A stretch of 64,000 bases of DNA from Pseudoalteromonas shioyasakiensis (GCF_019134595.1 NZ_CP077770.1:226001-290000), one strand, 5' to 3'; counted from the stretch's first letter, positions 9,074 through 18,871 are shown. The notes: a model not told the origin generated them from the letters alone. Program-made: numbers and translations.

Positions 9074-9961
9074 TTATCTATCCAATTTTACTGGGCCGAT
9101 GATGTTATCGATGCTTAAATCACCTGAACCCGATTCGATAATTGTTAGGCCGAGTGTGTCATCCACATAAATACTGCCAGAGCCATCGGTAATGGTAACC
9201 AGCCCTTTGATGTGTCTTACATCTATATCGCCAGAGCCATCTTCAATAGTCAGCGCACCAGCCAATGTTTTAACGCTGATACTACCTGATTCATCAATAA
9301 TACGTGCAGGGCCTTGGCTGTTCTCTATTTGGATATCACCAGAGTCATCTTCAATATCAATACGCCCTTGCCCTTGGTCTATCATAATTGAGCCAGAATC
9401 GTCTTCAATGCTGATATTGCCGCTGACGTTGCTAATGCGAATATCGCCAGAATCATCATCAATATTAATAGTGCGACCACCTTCGATCACAATTGATCCT
9501 GAGTCATCATCAATGCTGATATCATTTTGCATCGCACGTATCACGATATCACCTGAGTCATCATCGATATCCAAGTTAAGGTTGCTAGGCACAGAGACAA
9601 TTAAATCAATATGAGGTGATGAACCACTGTAAAACGAAAAGTTACCATTATTGAGCTTACTGATAAGCTCTGCGGTGTCGCCGTGCTTTTCGAGGGCTAA
9701 TGTATAGGTCTCATCGCCTTTAGCCGCATAGATATTAGCATTTACTGTGATAGCCGTGGCGTTGCTGTCGCCTTTGATGATCAGTGAACCTGCTTCGGCA
9801 TCAATTTTTAGCTCGTTTATATTTACAGCCGACACGCTTAAGTCTTGTTGTTTTTGTTCTGCGATTTGACCCGGAGAGACATGAATAACACAGCCCGTTA
9901 ATAATAAACTTGATGAGATGGCCGTTGCGCAAATTGCGCGTTTGAATGATGCAATAGTCAT
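9074..9961 (-). CDS. Lipoprotein with DUF4097-type repeated beta-helix
   Basis: A 295-residue predicted lipoprotein. The lipobox LLTGC places the lipidated cysteine at residue 24. From about residue 132 to the end it consists of nine repeats of about 18 residues, each with an acidic turn such as DDDSGDI or EDDSGSI followed by a short beta strand. The turn strictly alternates between SGD and SGS, giving a 36-residue double unit. This is the pattern of the DUF4097 / adhesin-like beta-helix family, whose function is poorly known. Here it is clearly a surface or periplasmic lipid-anchored beta-solenoid. The aspartate ladder could bind divalent ions (inference). The gene is monocistronic. Confidence 0.8.
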   Translation of the reverse strand: MTIASFKRAICATAISSSLLLTGCVIHVSPGQIAEQKQQDLSVSAVNINELKIDAEAGSLIIKGDSNATAITVNANIYAAKGDETYTLALEKHGDTAELISKLNNGNFSFYSGSSPHIDLIVSVPSNLNLDIDDDSGDIVIRAMQNDISIDDDSGSIVIEGGRTINIDDDSGDIRISNVSGNISIEDDSGSIMIDQGQGRIDIEDDSGDIQIENSQGPARIIDESGSISVKTLAGALTIEDGSGDIDVRHIKGLVTITDGSGSIYVDDTLGLTIIESGSGDLSIDNIIGPVKLDR

Positions 9962-10102
9962 ATGGATTCCAAAATTATTGTGATTTTTATCTGGTTAGCA
10001 TTTGCAAACTATGGTCCAATTTTAACATGCTGATTTTTATGTGCTTTTCATTTTTTGTAAATAAGTGTGTTGGTCTAAATTGCAATTAATTAGTGTTTTA
10101 AA

Positions 10103-10132
10103 CAAAAAAGGGGCTGAAAATTCAGCCCCTTA
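10103..10132 (-). terminator. Rho-independent terminator of acnA
   Basis: Minus strand: arms AAGGGGCTGAA and TTCAGCCCCTT, followed by TTTTTTG. It lies 17 bp past the acnA stop. Confidence 0.9.
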
Positions 10133-10148
10133 GTTAACTTAAAAGCAG

Positions 10149-12899
10149 TTATTGCTCAGCCAGCATATTACGCAGTACATACTGTAAAATACCGCCGTGT
10201 TTGTAGTAATCCCACTCTTTCGGGGTATCAATACGCACATCAACACTAAAGCTAATTTGTTTGCCTTCGCTGTTAGTGGCAATCACACTGACTTCATTCG
10301 TTTTGTCATATAAGCCCTCAAAGTCGAATGACTCTTGGCCGGTTAGACCCAATGACTCATAGCTTTCACCTTCTTTAAATTGTAGGGGTAAAACACCCAT
10401 ACCAATCAGGTTTGAACGGTGAATACGCTCATAGCTTTGTGCAATAACGGTTTTAACACCAAGCAGAAGTGAACCTTTAGCAGCCCAGTCGCGTGATGAG
10501 CCTGTGCCATATTCCGCGCCCGCTAAAATAATCAGTGGCGTGCCATCTTGCTGATATTGCATCGCTGCATCATAAATACTAGCGAGCTCATCGCTTGGCT
10601 GCATACGGGTCACACCACCTTCGGTACCCGGTGCTAATAGATTACGTAAACGCACATTAGCAAAGGTACCGCGCATCATCACTTCGTGGTTACCACGACG
10701 CGAACCATACGAGTTAAATTGTGCTTTTTGTACACCGTGCTCTTGCAAGTAAAGACCTGCTGGCGCATCCGCTTTAATCGCACCTGCTGGCGATATGTGG
10801 TCAGTGGTAACTGAGTCACCTAATTTTGCTAAACAGCGCGCACCACTAATGCTCGGAATGCCAGGAGGCTCAATCTCCATACCATCAAAGAAAGGTGCTT
10901 TTTTGATGTAGGTTGACGCATCATCCCAATCATAAAGCTTGCCATCAGGAATTTGAATTTTCTGCCAACGATCATCGCCTTGATATACGTTGCCATAGCT
11001 TGATGCGAACATTTCTTTGGTCACGGTTTCGCGGACGAGTTCGTTCACTTCACTAACACTTGGCCAAATATTTTTTAGATAAATGTCATTACCATTAGGG
11101 TCTTGCGCAAGCGGCTCGTTGTAAACGTCAATATCTGTACGACCCGCAATTGCGTATGCAACCACAAGGGGTGGTGAGGCTAAGAAGTTCATTTTCACAT
11201 CTTGGTGAATACGGCCTTCAAAGTTACGGTTACCCGATAAAATAGAGCTTACAACCAGTTTATGTTTTTGAATTGCATCAGTGATTTCATCAGCTAGTGG
11301 GCCTGAGTTACCGATACAGGTTGTACAACCATAACCGACAAGGTTAAAGCCTAACGCATCTAAATCATCCATTAAGTCGGCTTTTTTCAAGTAATCAGTC
11401 ACCACTTGTGAGCCAGGAGCAAGTGAGGTTTTAACCCATGGTTTAACCTTTAAGCCCAGTTGCTTGGCTTTTTTAGCCACTAGGCCAGCAGCTAAAATAA
11501 CACTTGGGTTAGAAGTATTTGTACAACTTGTAATTGCAGCAATAACACAAGCGCCATCATTAAGCTCAAACTCTTCGCCTTTAAAGTTAACCTTAGCAGC
11601 GCCCATAAACTGTGCTTCGTTCACTGGCTCATCAGGATTGGTGGTTGGGCCTTCATCTTCAATGCGCGCCTCTTGAACATCGCTTTTATCGCGATGTTGC
11701 ATACGTTCTTCTTGAAAGCCTTTTAAGTGCTCACCAATAATGCTACCTGCTTTATCAAGGGCAATTCTATCTTGCGGACGTTTAGGTCCGGCAAGGCTTG
11801 GCACAACATCATCAAGTGATAGCTCTAGTGTGTCGGTGTAATGAGCTTCATCACCAGGGTTACGCCATAAACCTTGGTGCTTAGCATAGTCCTCGATGAG
11901 TTTAAGTTGTTTGTCATCGCGGTTAGTTAAACGTAGGTAGTTGATGGTTTCATCATCAATTGGGAAAATACCGCAGGTTGCACCATACTCAGGCGCCATG
12001 TTTGCGATAGTTGCACGATCTGCAAGCGGTAAATCAGCAAGGCCATCCCCATAAAACTCAACAAATTTACCTACTACGCCATGGTTACGCAGCATTTCTG
12101 TGACGGTTAGTACAAGGTCGGTTGCTGTTGTGCCTTCTGGCAGGCGACCATTGAGCTTAAAGCCAACGACCTGTGGAATAAGTAAGCTGATTGGTTGACC
12201 AAGCATTGCAGCTTCGGCCTCAATACCACCTACGCCCCAGCCTAATACTCCAAGACCATTGATCATGGTGGTGTGCGAATCGGTTCCGACGAGGGTATCT
12301 GGGTAGGCGAGTGATTGACCATTTTTACTATCGTTAAATACCACGCGGGCTAAATATTCTAAGTTAACTTGGTGAACGATACCGGTTGCTGGTGGTACGA
12401 CTTTCAAGTTATCGAAGGCGGTTTGTCCCCAGCGTAAAAATTCGTAACGCTCTTTGTTACGCTCATATTCAAGTTTCGCATTTAAGTCGAATGAGCCATC
12501 TTCACCGTAGCCGTCAACTTGCACTGAGTGGTCAATAACAAGCTCAGCAGGTGACAGCGGGTTAATTTTCGCAGGATCGCCGCCAAGTTTTTCCATGGCA
12601 TCACGCATCGCGGCTAAATCGACAATGGCGGGTACGCCAGTAAAATCTTGCATTACAACGCGAGCAGGTGTAAACGCGACTTCTGCTGATGGTTTCGCTT
12701 GTGGATCCCAGTTTAGTAAGGCATCGATATCTTGTTTTTTAATATTAACGCCATCTTCATTGCGCAACAGGTTTTCAAGTAAGATTTTTAGTGAGAATGG
12801 CAGACGTTTTGCTTTGTCGCCTAAACCTTGTAAAGAGTGTATATGATATTGCTCACCATTAATCGTAAGCTGTTTTTGGGTATCAAAACTGTTATTCAT
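10149..12899 (-). CDS. acnA: Aconitate hydratase A
   Basis: A 916-residue 4Fe-4S enzyme interconverting citrate and isocitrate in the TCA cycle. Cluster cysteines are visible in [11 protein letters not shown] and [12 protein letters not shown]. The swivel domain has [16 protein letters not shown], and substrate arginines are in [13 protein letters not shown] chose the ATG at 12899 (MNNSFDTQ), preceded by AGGGG. The frame runs open 22 codons further upstream but that stretch does not resemble the family. AcnA is usually the stress-resistant or stationary-phase isozyme in gammaproteobacteria; acnB is also present in this window (40454-43051). The gene stands alone with its own terminator. Confidence 0.97.
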   Translation of the reverse strand: MNNSFDTQKQLTINGEQYHIHSLQGLGDKAKRLPFSLKILLENLLRNEDGVNIKKQDIDALLNWDPQAKPSAEVAFTPARVVMQDFTGVPAIVDLAAMRDAMEKLGGDPAKINPLSPAELVIDHSVQVDGYGEDGSFDLNAKLEYERNKERYEFLRWGQTAFDNLKVVPPATGIVHQVNLEYLARVVFNDSKNGQSLAYPDTLVGTDSHTTMINGLGVLGWGVGGIEAEAAMLGQPISLLIPQVVGFKLNGRLPEGTTATDLVLTVTEMLRNHGVVGKFVEFYGDGLADLPLADRATIANMAPEYGATCGIFPIDDETINYLRLTNRDDKQLKLIEDYAKHQGLWRNPGDEAHYTDTLELSLDDVVPSLAGPKRPQDRIALDKAGSIIGEHLKGFQEERMQHRDKSDVQEARIEDEGPTTNPDEPVNEAQFMGAAKVNFKGEEFELNDGACVIAAITSCTNTSNPSVILAAGLVAKKAKQLGLKVKPWVKTSLAPGSQVVTDYLKKADLMDDLDALGFNLVGYGCTTCIGNSGPLADEITDAIQKHKLVVSSILSGNRNFEGRIHQDVKMNFLASPPLVVAYAIAGRTDIDVYNEPLAQDPNGNDIYLKNIWPSVSEVNELVRETVTKEMFASSYGNVYQGDDRWQKIQIPDGKLYDWDDASTYIKKAPFFDGMEIEPPGIPSISGARCLAKLGDSVTTDHISPAGAIKADAPAGLYLQEHGVQKAQFNSYGSRRGNHEVMMRGTFANVRLRNLLAPGTEGGVTRMQPSDELASIYDAAMQYQQDGTPLIILAGAEYGTGSSRDWAAKGSLLLGVKTVIAQSYERIHRSNLIGMGVLPLQFKEGESYESLGLTGQESFDFEGLYDKTNEVSVIATNSEGKQISFSVDVRIDTPKEWDYYKHGGILQYVLRNMLAEQ

Positions 12900-13076
12900 T
12901 ATTTGCCCCTGTGGTTTGAGCAAGCAATTTGGCTTGCTTTGTTGTTTCCTTTTCGAAATAGACACAGTGTTATTGCAAACTTAATACCAGCTGAGAAATT
13001 CATCTAGCTGATGAAAAAATATGCTACCTAATATAGTTGCTGCTGATGTGATTTATTTCAAGGGAGAGAGGCAGAT

Positions 13077-13104
13077 AAAAAGGGTAGTTACTTTAAACTA
13101 CCCT
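13077..13104 (-). terminator. Rho-independent terminator
   Basis: Minus strand: AGGGTAGTT and AACTACCCT around TAAAGT, then TTTTTAT. It ends the small membrane-protein gene at 13120-13539. Confidence 0.85.
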
Positions 13105-13119
13105 CAGAAGTAAGTGCTT

Positions 13120-13539
13120 TTAGTTAAGCCAGTTTTGTTGTTTACCTTTATGGCTAATAAACAGTAATACTAAACCAATAACGATGACACACAGTGGCAT
13201 TGCTAATGCGCTAGTACCAAACATAGCAAGGCTATCTATCACCACAAAATTATAATATTGCTGGACTAATACGGCGATAAACGAGATTAAAAACAGCTCG
13301 CGCGCAAGGGCTTTTTTTGCCAGTAATAAGATGCTCGCGAAGCTTGCTGCAAACACGGCTATCGCAAAGGCAACCGTTGACCAGAGCGGGATGTCGCGGT
13401 ATGCGGCTTGTTGTGCTTCGGGGAGCTGGTTAATCATTTCGGGTGTAATCAACAGTTGCATTATAAACGCAATGACACCTAAAAGATTCCATACAAGGGC
13501 TGCCCAAGCAAGTGGCTTGAGCCAAGCTGGAGGATTCAT
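13120..13539 (-). CDS. Hypothetical four-helix inner-membrane protein
   Basis: A 139-residue protein with four hydrophobic segments (about 10-32, 52-75, 78-98 and 105-128) and a short polar C-terminus. Relatives I recall in marine gammaproteobacteria carry a generic or misleading 'sugar transporter' label; nothing in the sequence supports transport of sugar. The loop TPEMINQLPEAQQAAYRDIP between helices 1 and 2 is the most distinctive part. The ribosome site AAAGGTGAT and the start codon lie inside one arm of a 19-bp inverted repeat (13537-13590). Confidence 0.7.
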   Translation of the reverse strand: MNPPAWLKPLAWAALVWNLLGVIAFIMQLLITPEMINQLPEAQQAAYRDIPLWSTVAFAIAVFAASFASILLLAKKALARELFLISFIAVLVQQYYNFVVIDSLAMFGTSALAMPLCVIVIGLVLLFISHKGKQQNWLN

Positions 13540-13590
13540 AAATCACCTTTTATTGTTGTTATAATCGCATTCAATTAAAGGTGATTTATG
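13537..13590 (-). promoter_or_regulatory. 19-bp inverted repeat covering ribosome site and start codon
   Basis: Left arm 13537-13555 (CATAAATCACCTTTTATTG on +) and right arm 13572-13590 match in 18 of 19 positions as an inverted repeat with a 16-bp spacer. On the minus-strand transcript the downstream arm contains AAAGGTGAT and the ATG of the gene at 13120-13539, so pairing would hide both. TATAAC in the spacer could instead be a -10 box, in which case the repeat may be a DNA operator. Confidence 0.5.
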
Positions 13591-13609
13591 CTAACTAAGC
13601 AAGCTCTAG

Positions 13610-13984
13610 TTAACCAAACGAGATAGGGCGGCGACCGGTTTTTTCGTCTACTTTTGGCTTTTTAGTACGTTTACGCTTTGATTTTTTTGGTGCTTCTTCA
13701 GCGCTTTGTGGTTGTGCTTTTTGTACAGGTTCCGGTGGGCGAGGATTTGGTGTTGCATCTTCGCTTAGTGTCAGTTGGAACAACTCACCGTCAAAAGCCA
13801 ACACGTCACCACTGTATAATTTTTTCCGTTTTATTGTACAAATTTCATAGTTAACCCCAACATAACCTTCACCAATTAAGGCTTTTGCTTGGCCGCCTGT
13901 TTCGACTAGGTCGAGCACTTTTAGCAAGTTGCATAACTCTATTGGCTCTTCTTCTAGTTCAATTTCGATGAAATCTTCGTTCAT
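13610..13984 (-). CDS. S4-domain RNA-binding protein, YbcJ-like
   Basis: A 124-residue protein. The N-terminal 70 residues form an S4-type RNA-binding domain: IELCNLLKVLDLVETGGQAKALIGEGYVGVN-type helix-turn-strand (residues about 13-45), then the VLAFDG loop typical of this fold. This matches the YbcJ family of small S4 proteins, thought to act on ribosome or RNA. Unlike E. coli YbcJ (about 70 residues), it carries a basic, proline-rich C-terminal tail (KKSKRKRTKKPK), which could add non-specific RNA contact. The ATG at 13984 follows AAGAGAGACC; the longer upstream frame lacks a ribosome site. Confidence 0.8.
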   Translation of the reverse strand: MNEDFIEIELEEEPIELCNLLKVLDLVETGGQAKALIGEGYVGVNYEICTIKRKKLYSGDVLAFDGELFQLTLSEDATPNPRPPEPVQKAQPQSAEEAPKKSKRKRTKKPKVDEKTGRRPISFG

Positions 13985-14219
13985 GTTGGTCTCTCTTAAT
14001 TCAATCGCAGCCATTATAAAGCCTAGCACTCAATTGAACCAAGATTAAATTTTCAAGCTCTTCAAGCGGTTAAAATTTAAAGCAATAAATAATCTGACAT
14101 TTTTATAAACAGTAAAAAAACTGCAGTATTTACTGGGTACACTGCGCGCGTTTGGAATTGGTGTACAAATTGCTAAATGCATGTCCGTTTCATTTTTTAT
14201 TCGTTCAGGAGAAGTTGTA

Positions 14220-14507
14220 ATGGGCGTAAGATCAGCGCTAAGAAAAGAGTTAATGGGTTTGCAAGATTCGTCATTGCTTGCTGCAGATGATGTGCGAGCT
14301 TTGTTAACGCAAACAATTAAGTCTCAGCCTGAAAAATCAGAACAAGGTTTTGCGTTAATTTCGCGTTTTAATGATAATCATAGCCAGTTAAGTTCAGGTG
14401 AAACAAACAAAGAAAAACTGCTTCAGCATCAAACTCACCGTTTATTTAAAGATATTCTATATACCCGTCAAAGTGTTAATAGTTGGCTAAAAAAACATCT
14501 TAATTAA
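14220..14507 (+). CDS. Hypothetical small soluble protein
   Basis: A 95-residue protein starting MGVRSALRKE. The ATG at 14220 follows TTCAGGAGAAG, a strong ribosome site, so I prefer it to the upstream in-frame ATG at 14181. The composition is helical and polar (Q, K, S, L), without membrane segments or cysteines. Two short inverted copies of GTACAC/GTGTAC lie at about 14137-14166 upstream and may be part of its promoter. No family is recognised. Confidence 0.6.
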   Translation: MGVRSALRKELMGLQDSSLLAADDVRALLTQTIKSQPEKSEQGFALISRFNDNHSQLSSGETNKEKLLQHQTHRLFKDILYTRQSVNSWLKKHLN

Positions 14508-14564
14508 TTGATTTATTGTTATTCTCACTTTAGACTACATTTGTAATCAAGAGTGAGAAAGAGC

Positions 14565-15227
14565 ATGAAAAGGATAATTTCGGCAGCCATATTTTTAATT
14601 TTGGCAGGTTGTCAGCAAGCTACAGTCTACGTATACACAGAAAATCTTGACCAGTCGCAGCTGCAATCATTAGAGCAAGCATTAATTAAGCAAAGCTTAC
14701 CTTATGAATACACAGAGCTACCTATTCCAAGAGACTTTACCGATGCAACCTTAATGCTATCGAGCGATAAAATTCTCACTCATGAAACCGAGCAACTTGC
14801 AGAAATTATGCAGGGGCTGGGTTATCAAGCAGAAATTAAATACACTACAGACGCTAATCACTTTTACAATCAAGGCAATATAGGTTTTTACTTAAGAGCT
14901 AAAAATACCACCACCAGTTTTACTATGCCGGCTCGTGTGCTCACCACTGGATGCGTTGAAGACAAGTATAATGATCTTGCGGTAACATTTAATGATAAGC
15001 AGGCACACTTTACCCTTACAAGCGGTAGAAAAGTCTCCCTAGATTGGGATTATTTATATGGCTACTTAGTCATTTATTATAAAAACTATTCGCAAAGCTA
15101 CAGCCATTTAACGCCAGAAGTGAGTACCCCATTTGGTATGAAACCATCAGATACCTACCGCTACACGGCACGAGTTAATAGCCCAAGTTGGTTAAATTGC
15201 TCATTACAAATTGTGTATATGGACTAG
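14565..15227 (+). CDS. Hypothetical lipoprotein
   Basis: A 220-residue predicted lipoprotein: MKRIISAAIFLILAGC gives a clean signal with the lipidated cysteine at residue 16. The ATG at 14565 follows GAGAAAGAG. The body is rich in beta-strand residues and tyrosine/threonine, with two further cysteines (TTGCVED and LNCSLQ) that could form a disulfide. No recognised domain. The gene is single and its end overlaps the convergent cNMP-binding gene by 4 bp. Confidence 0.65.
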   Translation: MKRIISAAIFLILAGCQQATVYVYTENLDQSQLQSLEQALIKQSLPYEYTELPIPRDFTDATLMLSSDKILTHETEQLAEIMQGLGYQAEIKYTTDANHFYNQGNIGFYLRAKNTTTSFTMPARVLTTGCVEDKYNDLAVTFNDKQAHFTLTSGRKVSLDWDYLYGYLVIYYKNYSQSYSHLTPEVSTPFGMKPSDTYRYTARVNSPSWLNCSLQIVYMD

Positions 15228-15682
15228 CTACGTGACTCAAGGTAGGTGCTTAACTTAGTAATGCGTTCACTCATGCCTTCGATTATGCGATCTTTAATTT
15301 TCTCACGGATCACATTGGGTAAGCGGGTGAGTGCTTCAGGGGAAATAGCTAACAAAATGGTATCGACTCTAGCGCGTGCACTGGTGCTGTGCTCTCGGTT
15401 ATTGATAAATGCGCCTTCCCCGATAAATTCACCGGGCTCAATGGTGCCAAGCTCGAGTAAATGACTTTGTTTGAATACCATCAGTGAGCCGCTTAGCACG
15501 ATATAAAGTCGTTTATCAGCATCATACTGTTTGAAAACAGCGCGGCCTTGTTTGACCAAATATAAATGACTGAATGACTCTAATAACACTTGTCGTTCGC
15601 TGAGAGTAAACTCTCTAAAGAACGACAATCTGTTAATAATTTCCATTTGTTTAATTAGTGGAATGTGCTCGATTAACTTCAT
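15224..15682 (-). CDS. Cyclic nucleotide-binding domain protein
   Basis: A 152-residue stand-alone cNMP-binding domain. It shows the Crp-type beta-roll (LYLVKQGRAVFKQYDADKRL, YIVLSGSLMVFKQ) and the phosphate cassette region PGEFIGEGAFINNREHSTSARA, where E and the R/S pair match the cyclic-nucleotide pocket. There is no C-terminal helix-turn-helix, so it is not a DNA-binding Crp; the C-terminus is a helix (KIKDRIIEGMSERITKL). It lies 25 bp after glnG on the same strand and may be co-transcribed with the nitrogen two-component genes. Partner unknown. Confidence 0.8.
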   Translation of the reverse strand: MKLIEHIPLIKQMEIINRLSFFREFTLSERQVLLESFSHLYLVKQGRAVFKQYDADKRLYIVLSGSLMVFKQSHLLELGTIEPGEFIGEGAFINNREHSTSARARVDTILLAISPEALTRLPNVIREKIKDRIIEGMSERITKLSTYLESRS

Positions 15683-15707
15683 TGACTCACATCGGTATAG
15701 TGCGAAA

Positions 15708-17093
15708 TTAGCTAATATTGCGCTCTTTTAGCTTGCGGGTCAATGTATTGCGGCCCCAGCCAATCTTCACTGCGGCTTCTTGCTTGTGGCCAGCACAGTT
15801 GGCAAGAGCAGTTTTAATCAAACGAGTTTCGAGCTGTGCTTGAATGGCAGGCCAAATATTTTCTTTGCCTTGTTTAAGTTCAAGGTTAAGCCATTGTTGA
15901 AATGCATCCAGCCAATCACCTTCTTGCTCAGTCGGTGTGACAGCAACAATCTCTGGTGGTAAATCTTGTTCGCTGATCAGCTCACCCGGTGCCATAACCG
16001 TTAACCAGCGGCAGGTGTTTTCTAATTGGCGCACGTTACCTGGCCAGTTAAACAAGCGCAGTTGCTCTGTCGCTTTAGGGCTTAAGATCTTACTTTCAAC
16101 CTGCAGCTCTTTGGCGCTTTTATGTAAAAAGTGTTGTGCAAGTCGTTCAATATCCTCGGTGCGCTCACGTAAAGCAGGCAAGCGTAAACGTACCACGTTT
16201 AAGCGATGAAATAAGTCGTCACGAAACTTACCTTGTTTTACCAAGTCTTCGAGGTTTTGGTGCGTTGCAGCAATAATACGTACATCAACTTTAATACTTT
16301 GATGGCCGCCCACACGGTAAAACTCACCATCGGCTAACACGCGTAATAAACGCGTTTGTACATCGAGCGGCATATCACCTATTTCATCTAAAAATAAGGT
16401 GCCGCCATTCGCTTGTTCAAAACGGCCTTTACGAATACTGTCGGCTCCAGTGAATGCGCCTTTTTCGTGACCGAATAATTCTGACTCGACCAATTCCTTT
16501 GGAATGGCAGCCATATTCAAAGCTATAAATTGGTTTTCTTTACGAGGGCTGTGGTTATGTAGGGCGCTTGCAACTAGCTCTTTACCTGTTCCCGACTCAC
16601 CATTAATCAGCACGCTCATACTTGATGCTGATAATTTACCAATTGCCCTAAACACCTCTTGCATAGCAGGCGCTTCGCCTATGATGTGCGCATTGGTTTG
16701 TGGTGCTTGCTTACGTTTAGTTTTTTTCGTTGAGTTAGCACGGCATGCGCTTTCGACCAGCGCGACAGCTTCGTCTAAATCGAACGGTTTGGCGAGGTAC
16801 TCAAATGCCCCTTTTTGGAAGGCATTTACTGCCGAATCTAAGTCTGAGTGTGCGGTCATGATGATCACTGGCAGACCAGGGTTTTGATCGGCAATAGTCT
16901 CAAGTAACGCCATGCCGTCCATACCCGGCATTCGTACATCAGATACTAATACCGTTGGCTGGCTAAACTTTAATGCATTAAGCACATCTTGTGCGTTCGC
17001 ATAGCTTTCAGTTTCAAATCCTGCACGTGCCAACGCTTTCTCTAGTACAAAGCGAATTGAGGCATCATCGTCAACTAACCAGACTGTTTTCAT
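15708..17093 (-). CDS. glnG: Nitrogen regulation response regulator NR(I) / NtrC
   Basis: A 461-residue sigma-54 activator. The receiver domain (1-120) has DDD at 8-10 and the phospho-acceptor aspartate in [11 protein letters not shown]. The AAA+ domain (about 138-370) has Walker A GESGTGKE, the sigma-54 contact loop GAFTGA, Walker [13 protein letters not shown] and the arginine finger region. The C-terminal Fis-type helix-turn-helix is [16 protein letters not shown]. It activates glnA and other nitrogen genes under nitrogen limitation after phosphorylation by GlnL. It lies 18 bp after glnL. A matching NtrC site lies upstream of glnA in this window. Confidence 0.97.
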   Translation of the reverse strand: MKTVWLVDDDASIRFVLEKALARAGFETESYANAQDVLNALKFSQPTVLVSDVRMPGMDGMALLETIADQNPGLPVIIMTAHSDLDSAVNAFQKGAFEYLAKPFDLDEAVALVESACRANSTKKTKRKQAPQTNAHIIGEAPAMQEVFRAIGKLSASSMSVLINGESGTGKELVASALHNHSPRKENQFIALNMAAIPKELVESELFGHEKGAFTGADSIRKGRFEQANGGTLFLDEIGDMPLDVQTRLLRVLADGEFYRVGGHQSIKVDVRIIAATHQNLEDLVKQGKFRDDLFHRLNVVRLRLPALRERTEDIERLAQHFLHKSAKELQVESKILSPKATEQLRLFNWPGNVRQLENTCRWLTVMAPGELISEQDLPPEIVAVTPTEQEGDWLDAFQQWLNLELKQGKENIWPAIQAQLETRLIKTALANCAGHKQEAAVKIGWGRNTLTRKLKERNIS

Positions 17094-17111
17094 GACTACT
17101 CCAAAAAACCA

Positions 17112-18182
17112 TTAATCCGTAAAAGGCAAATAGATATTAAATTCTGTATGGCCTGGCCAACTGTCACAATCAATGTGGCCATCATGTTGGTCAACCAAGG
17201 TTTGCGCTATCGATAAACCAAGCCCTGATCCATTTTCTTTGTTGGTGATCATTGGGTAGAACAAGGTTTCACGTAAGCTCTTGTCTATACCTGGGCCGTT
17301 ATCCGATATTTGGATCAGCAAGGTTTTTTTCGGCGCCTTACCTGGGCGCCTGTGTTGATGATTGATGCGGGTTTTTATTCTTATCTCGCCACCATCAACC
17401 AGTGCCTGTTGTGCATTACGAATAATGTTCAGTACCACTTGTTGAATTTTACTTTGGTCAATGTACACACTCGGTATACTTGGATCATAGTCTTTCACTA
17501 AAGTGATATTGGCATTGTTATCTAACATGCTCAGTTTAATCACTGACTCTAACGCTTGGTGAATGTTGCCATAGGATTTATGTGGCAATTGATTCGGACC
17601 AAGTAAGCGGTCTACAAGCTCGCGTAAACGGTCTGCTTGTTCAATGATTAATTCGGCACATTGATCTCGTTCTTGCTGATCAACTTCATATTGCAATAAT
17701 TGCGCCGCTCCGCGAATTCCACCTAAAGGATTTTTAATTTCGTGTGCCAAACCGCGAATTAGGTTACGTGCTGCTTGATATTGATGCATTTGATTCGAGG
17801 CTTGATCGTGGCGAATTTCATCATCCATTTGGCGGCATTCAAACAAAATATAATTTTCATCATGGCTGCCTATTCGGCGCGTGCTAATGGTTAGCTTGGC
17901 ATGGCGAGAATCGACGAACACCACGTCAGCTCTATGCTGGTGGCAATCAACACCATCGAATAAAGAATACTGAGCAATGCGTTTTAAGTCTATCGAGTGG
18001 TAATTAAATAGGTTATCGAACGGTTGGTTGATAATGCGCTTAGGCCCTAAACCTAAAAGCTCACTAGCGCTATCGTTTGCATATACCAGTTTAAAATCGT
18101 GGTCGAGTAAAATGACGGCAGTACTTAAATTTTTCCAAATACTTTCGAGTAATTCAGAATTAAAATGTGTATCACTGAGCAT
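17112..18182 (-). CDS. glnL: Nitrogen regulation sensor kinase NR(II) / NtrB
   Basis: A 356-residue cytoplasmic histidine kinase/phosphatase. It has an N-terminal PAS domain (about 10-75, VILLDHDFKLVYANDSASELLG), then the H-box GLAHEIKNPLGGIRGAAQ carrying the phosphorylated histidine, N-box NIIRNAQQAL, G1 ISDNGPGID and G2 NGSGLGLSIA. There is no membrane segment, as expected for NtrB, which is controlled by PII (GlnB). It phosphorylates GlnG at low nitrogen. It lies between a DUF4124 gene and glnG on the same strand. Confidence 0.96.
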   Translation of the reverse strand: MLSDTHFNSELLESIWKNLSTAVILLDHDFKLVYANDSASELLGLGPKRIINQPFDNLFNYHSIDLKRIAQYSLFDGVDCHQHRADVVFVDSRHAKLTISTRRIGSHDENYILFECRQMDDEIRHDQASNQMHQYQAARNLIRGLAHEIKNPLGGIRGAAQLLQYEVDQQERDQCAELIIEQADRLRELVDRLLGPNQLPHKSYGNIHQALESVIKLSMLDNNANITLVKDYDPSIPSVYIDQSKIQQVVLNIIRNAQQALVDGGEIRIKTRINHQHRRPGKAPKKTLLIQISDNGPGIDKSLRETLFYPMITNKENGSGLGLSIAQTLVDQHDGHIDCDSWPGHTEFNIYLPFTD

Positions 18183-18262
18183 GGTTGCACCATTTTAGTG
18201 CGTTTCGATTTGATGCAGCTTAGCACATTCTTTTTGCGTTGCGAGACCGTTATGTTGAAATA

Positions 18263-18784
18263 TTAGTTTCCACTAATCACAGAAGCTCTATGCATAAAAA
18301 ACGTACTGATTGGGCTAACCGAAACGAGTTTATTATTAGCATCATAAAGTTTTGCTTGTAATGTGTGTTTTCCACGTTCGACCTCTCTTAGTGCAAAGGT
18401 CGTGCTATTACTTGGTGCACCATGGGCAGAACCATCAAATAAAAGTTGTACTTTAAATCCGTTTTCAAAGCGTGGGCTAATTCGAGCAGTGACATACACT
18501 GAACCGGTATTTTCTCGCACGGTCGCTTCATTAGCAGGAGAAGCAATACTGACTTTAAATTTGACAGGTGTCGCACTTGGTGCGCTATCAAGTATGCTGG
18601 TGTCGGTAGCTGGCATGGTCAGGTTTTGGGTATTCATCTTTACTTCGGTAGCGCCAGGGCGCGGTGTATCAGAAAATACTAAAACGCCGTTTTTATCTTT
18701 CCAAGAATACACTTTCTGCGCTGCGCTATAGCTAAAAAAGCTTATAAAAATCAGCGATAGTACCAATAAAGTTGTGCTTTTCAC
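18263..18784 (-). CDS. DUF4124 domain-containing periplasmic protein
   Basis: A protein of about 173 residues located between glnA and glnL. A signal peptide (TLLVLSLIFISFFSYSA) is followed at once by the DUF4124 motif KVYSWKDKNGVLVFSDTPRPGA. The C-terminal half is an Ig-like beta-sandwich (ISPRFENGFKVQLLFDGSAH … LREVERGKHTLQAKL). I prefer the GTG start at 18784, which has AGGG seven bases before it; an ATG at 18799 adds five residues but lacks a ribosome site. A gene of this kind interrupting glnA-glnLG is, as I recall, also seen in related Alteromonadales, but a role in nitrogen metabolism is not shown. Confidence 0.75.
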   Translation of the reverse strand: MKSTTLLVLSLIFISFFSYSAAQKVYSWKDKNGVLVFSDTPRPGATEVKMNTQNLTMPATDTSILDSAPSATPVKFKVSIASPANEATVRENTGSVYVTARISPRFENGFKVQLLFDGSAHGAPSNSTTFALREVERGKHTLQAKLYDANNKLVSVSPISTFFMHRASVISGN

Positions 18785-18845
18785 CCTGCAACCCTGCATT
18801 TTTTAATCTAAATAAAACTGTAGAGTAGAACCCGCTCAATTACCA

Positions 18846-18871
18846 TTAAAAAAGCCCGCAGAGCGGGCTTG
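18846..18871 (-). terminator. Rho-independent terminator of glnA
   Basis: Minus strand: AAGCCCGC and GCGGGCTT around a 3-base loop, followed by TTTTAAT. It separates glnA from the downstream DUF4124-glnL-glnG genes, which would need read-through or their own promoter. Confidence 0.9.

Noticed and set aside
9230..9570. Regularly spaced DNA repeat that could be taken for a CRISPR array
   Set aside because: The spacing of about 54 bp is the 18-residue protein repeat of the lipoprotein; 'spacers' are coding and in frame, and no cas genes are near.
9192..9614. 140-residue plus-strand open frame rich in SPESSS repeats
   Set aside because: It is the antisense of the repeated DSGD/DSGS lipoprotein; the repeats in it only mirror the true coding strand.
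16504..16887. 127-residue plus-strand open frame inside glnG
   Set aside because: Antisense shadow of the AAA+ and receiver domains of GlnG.
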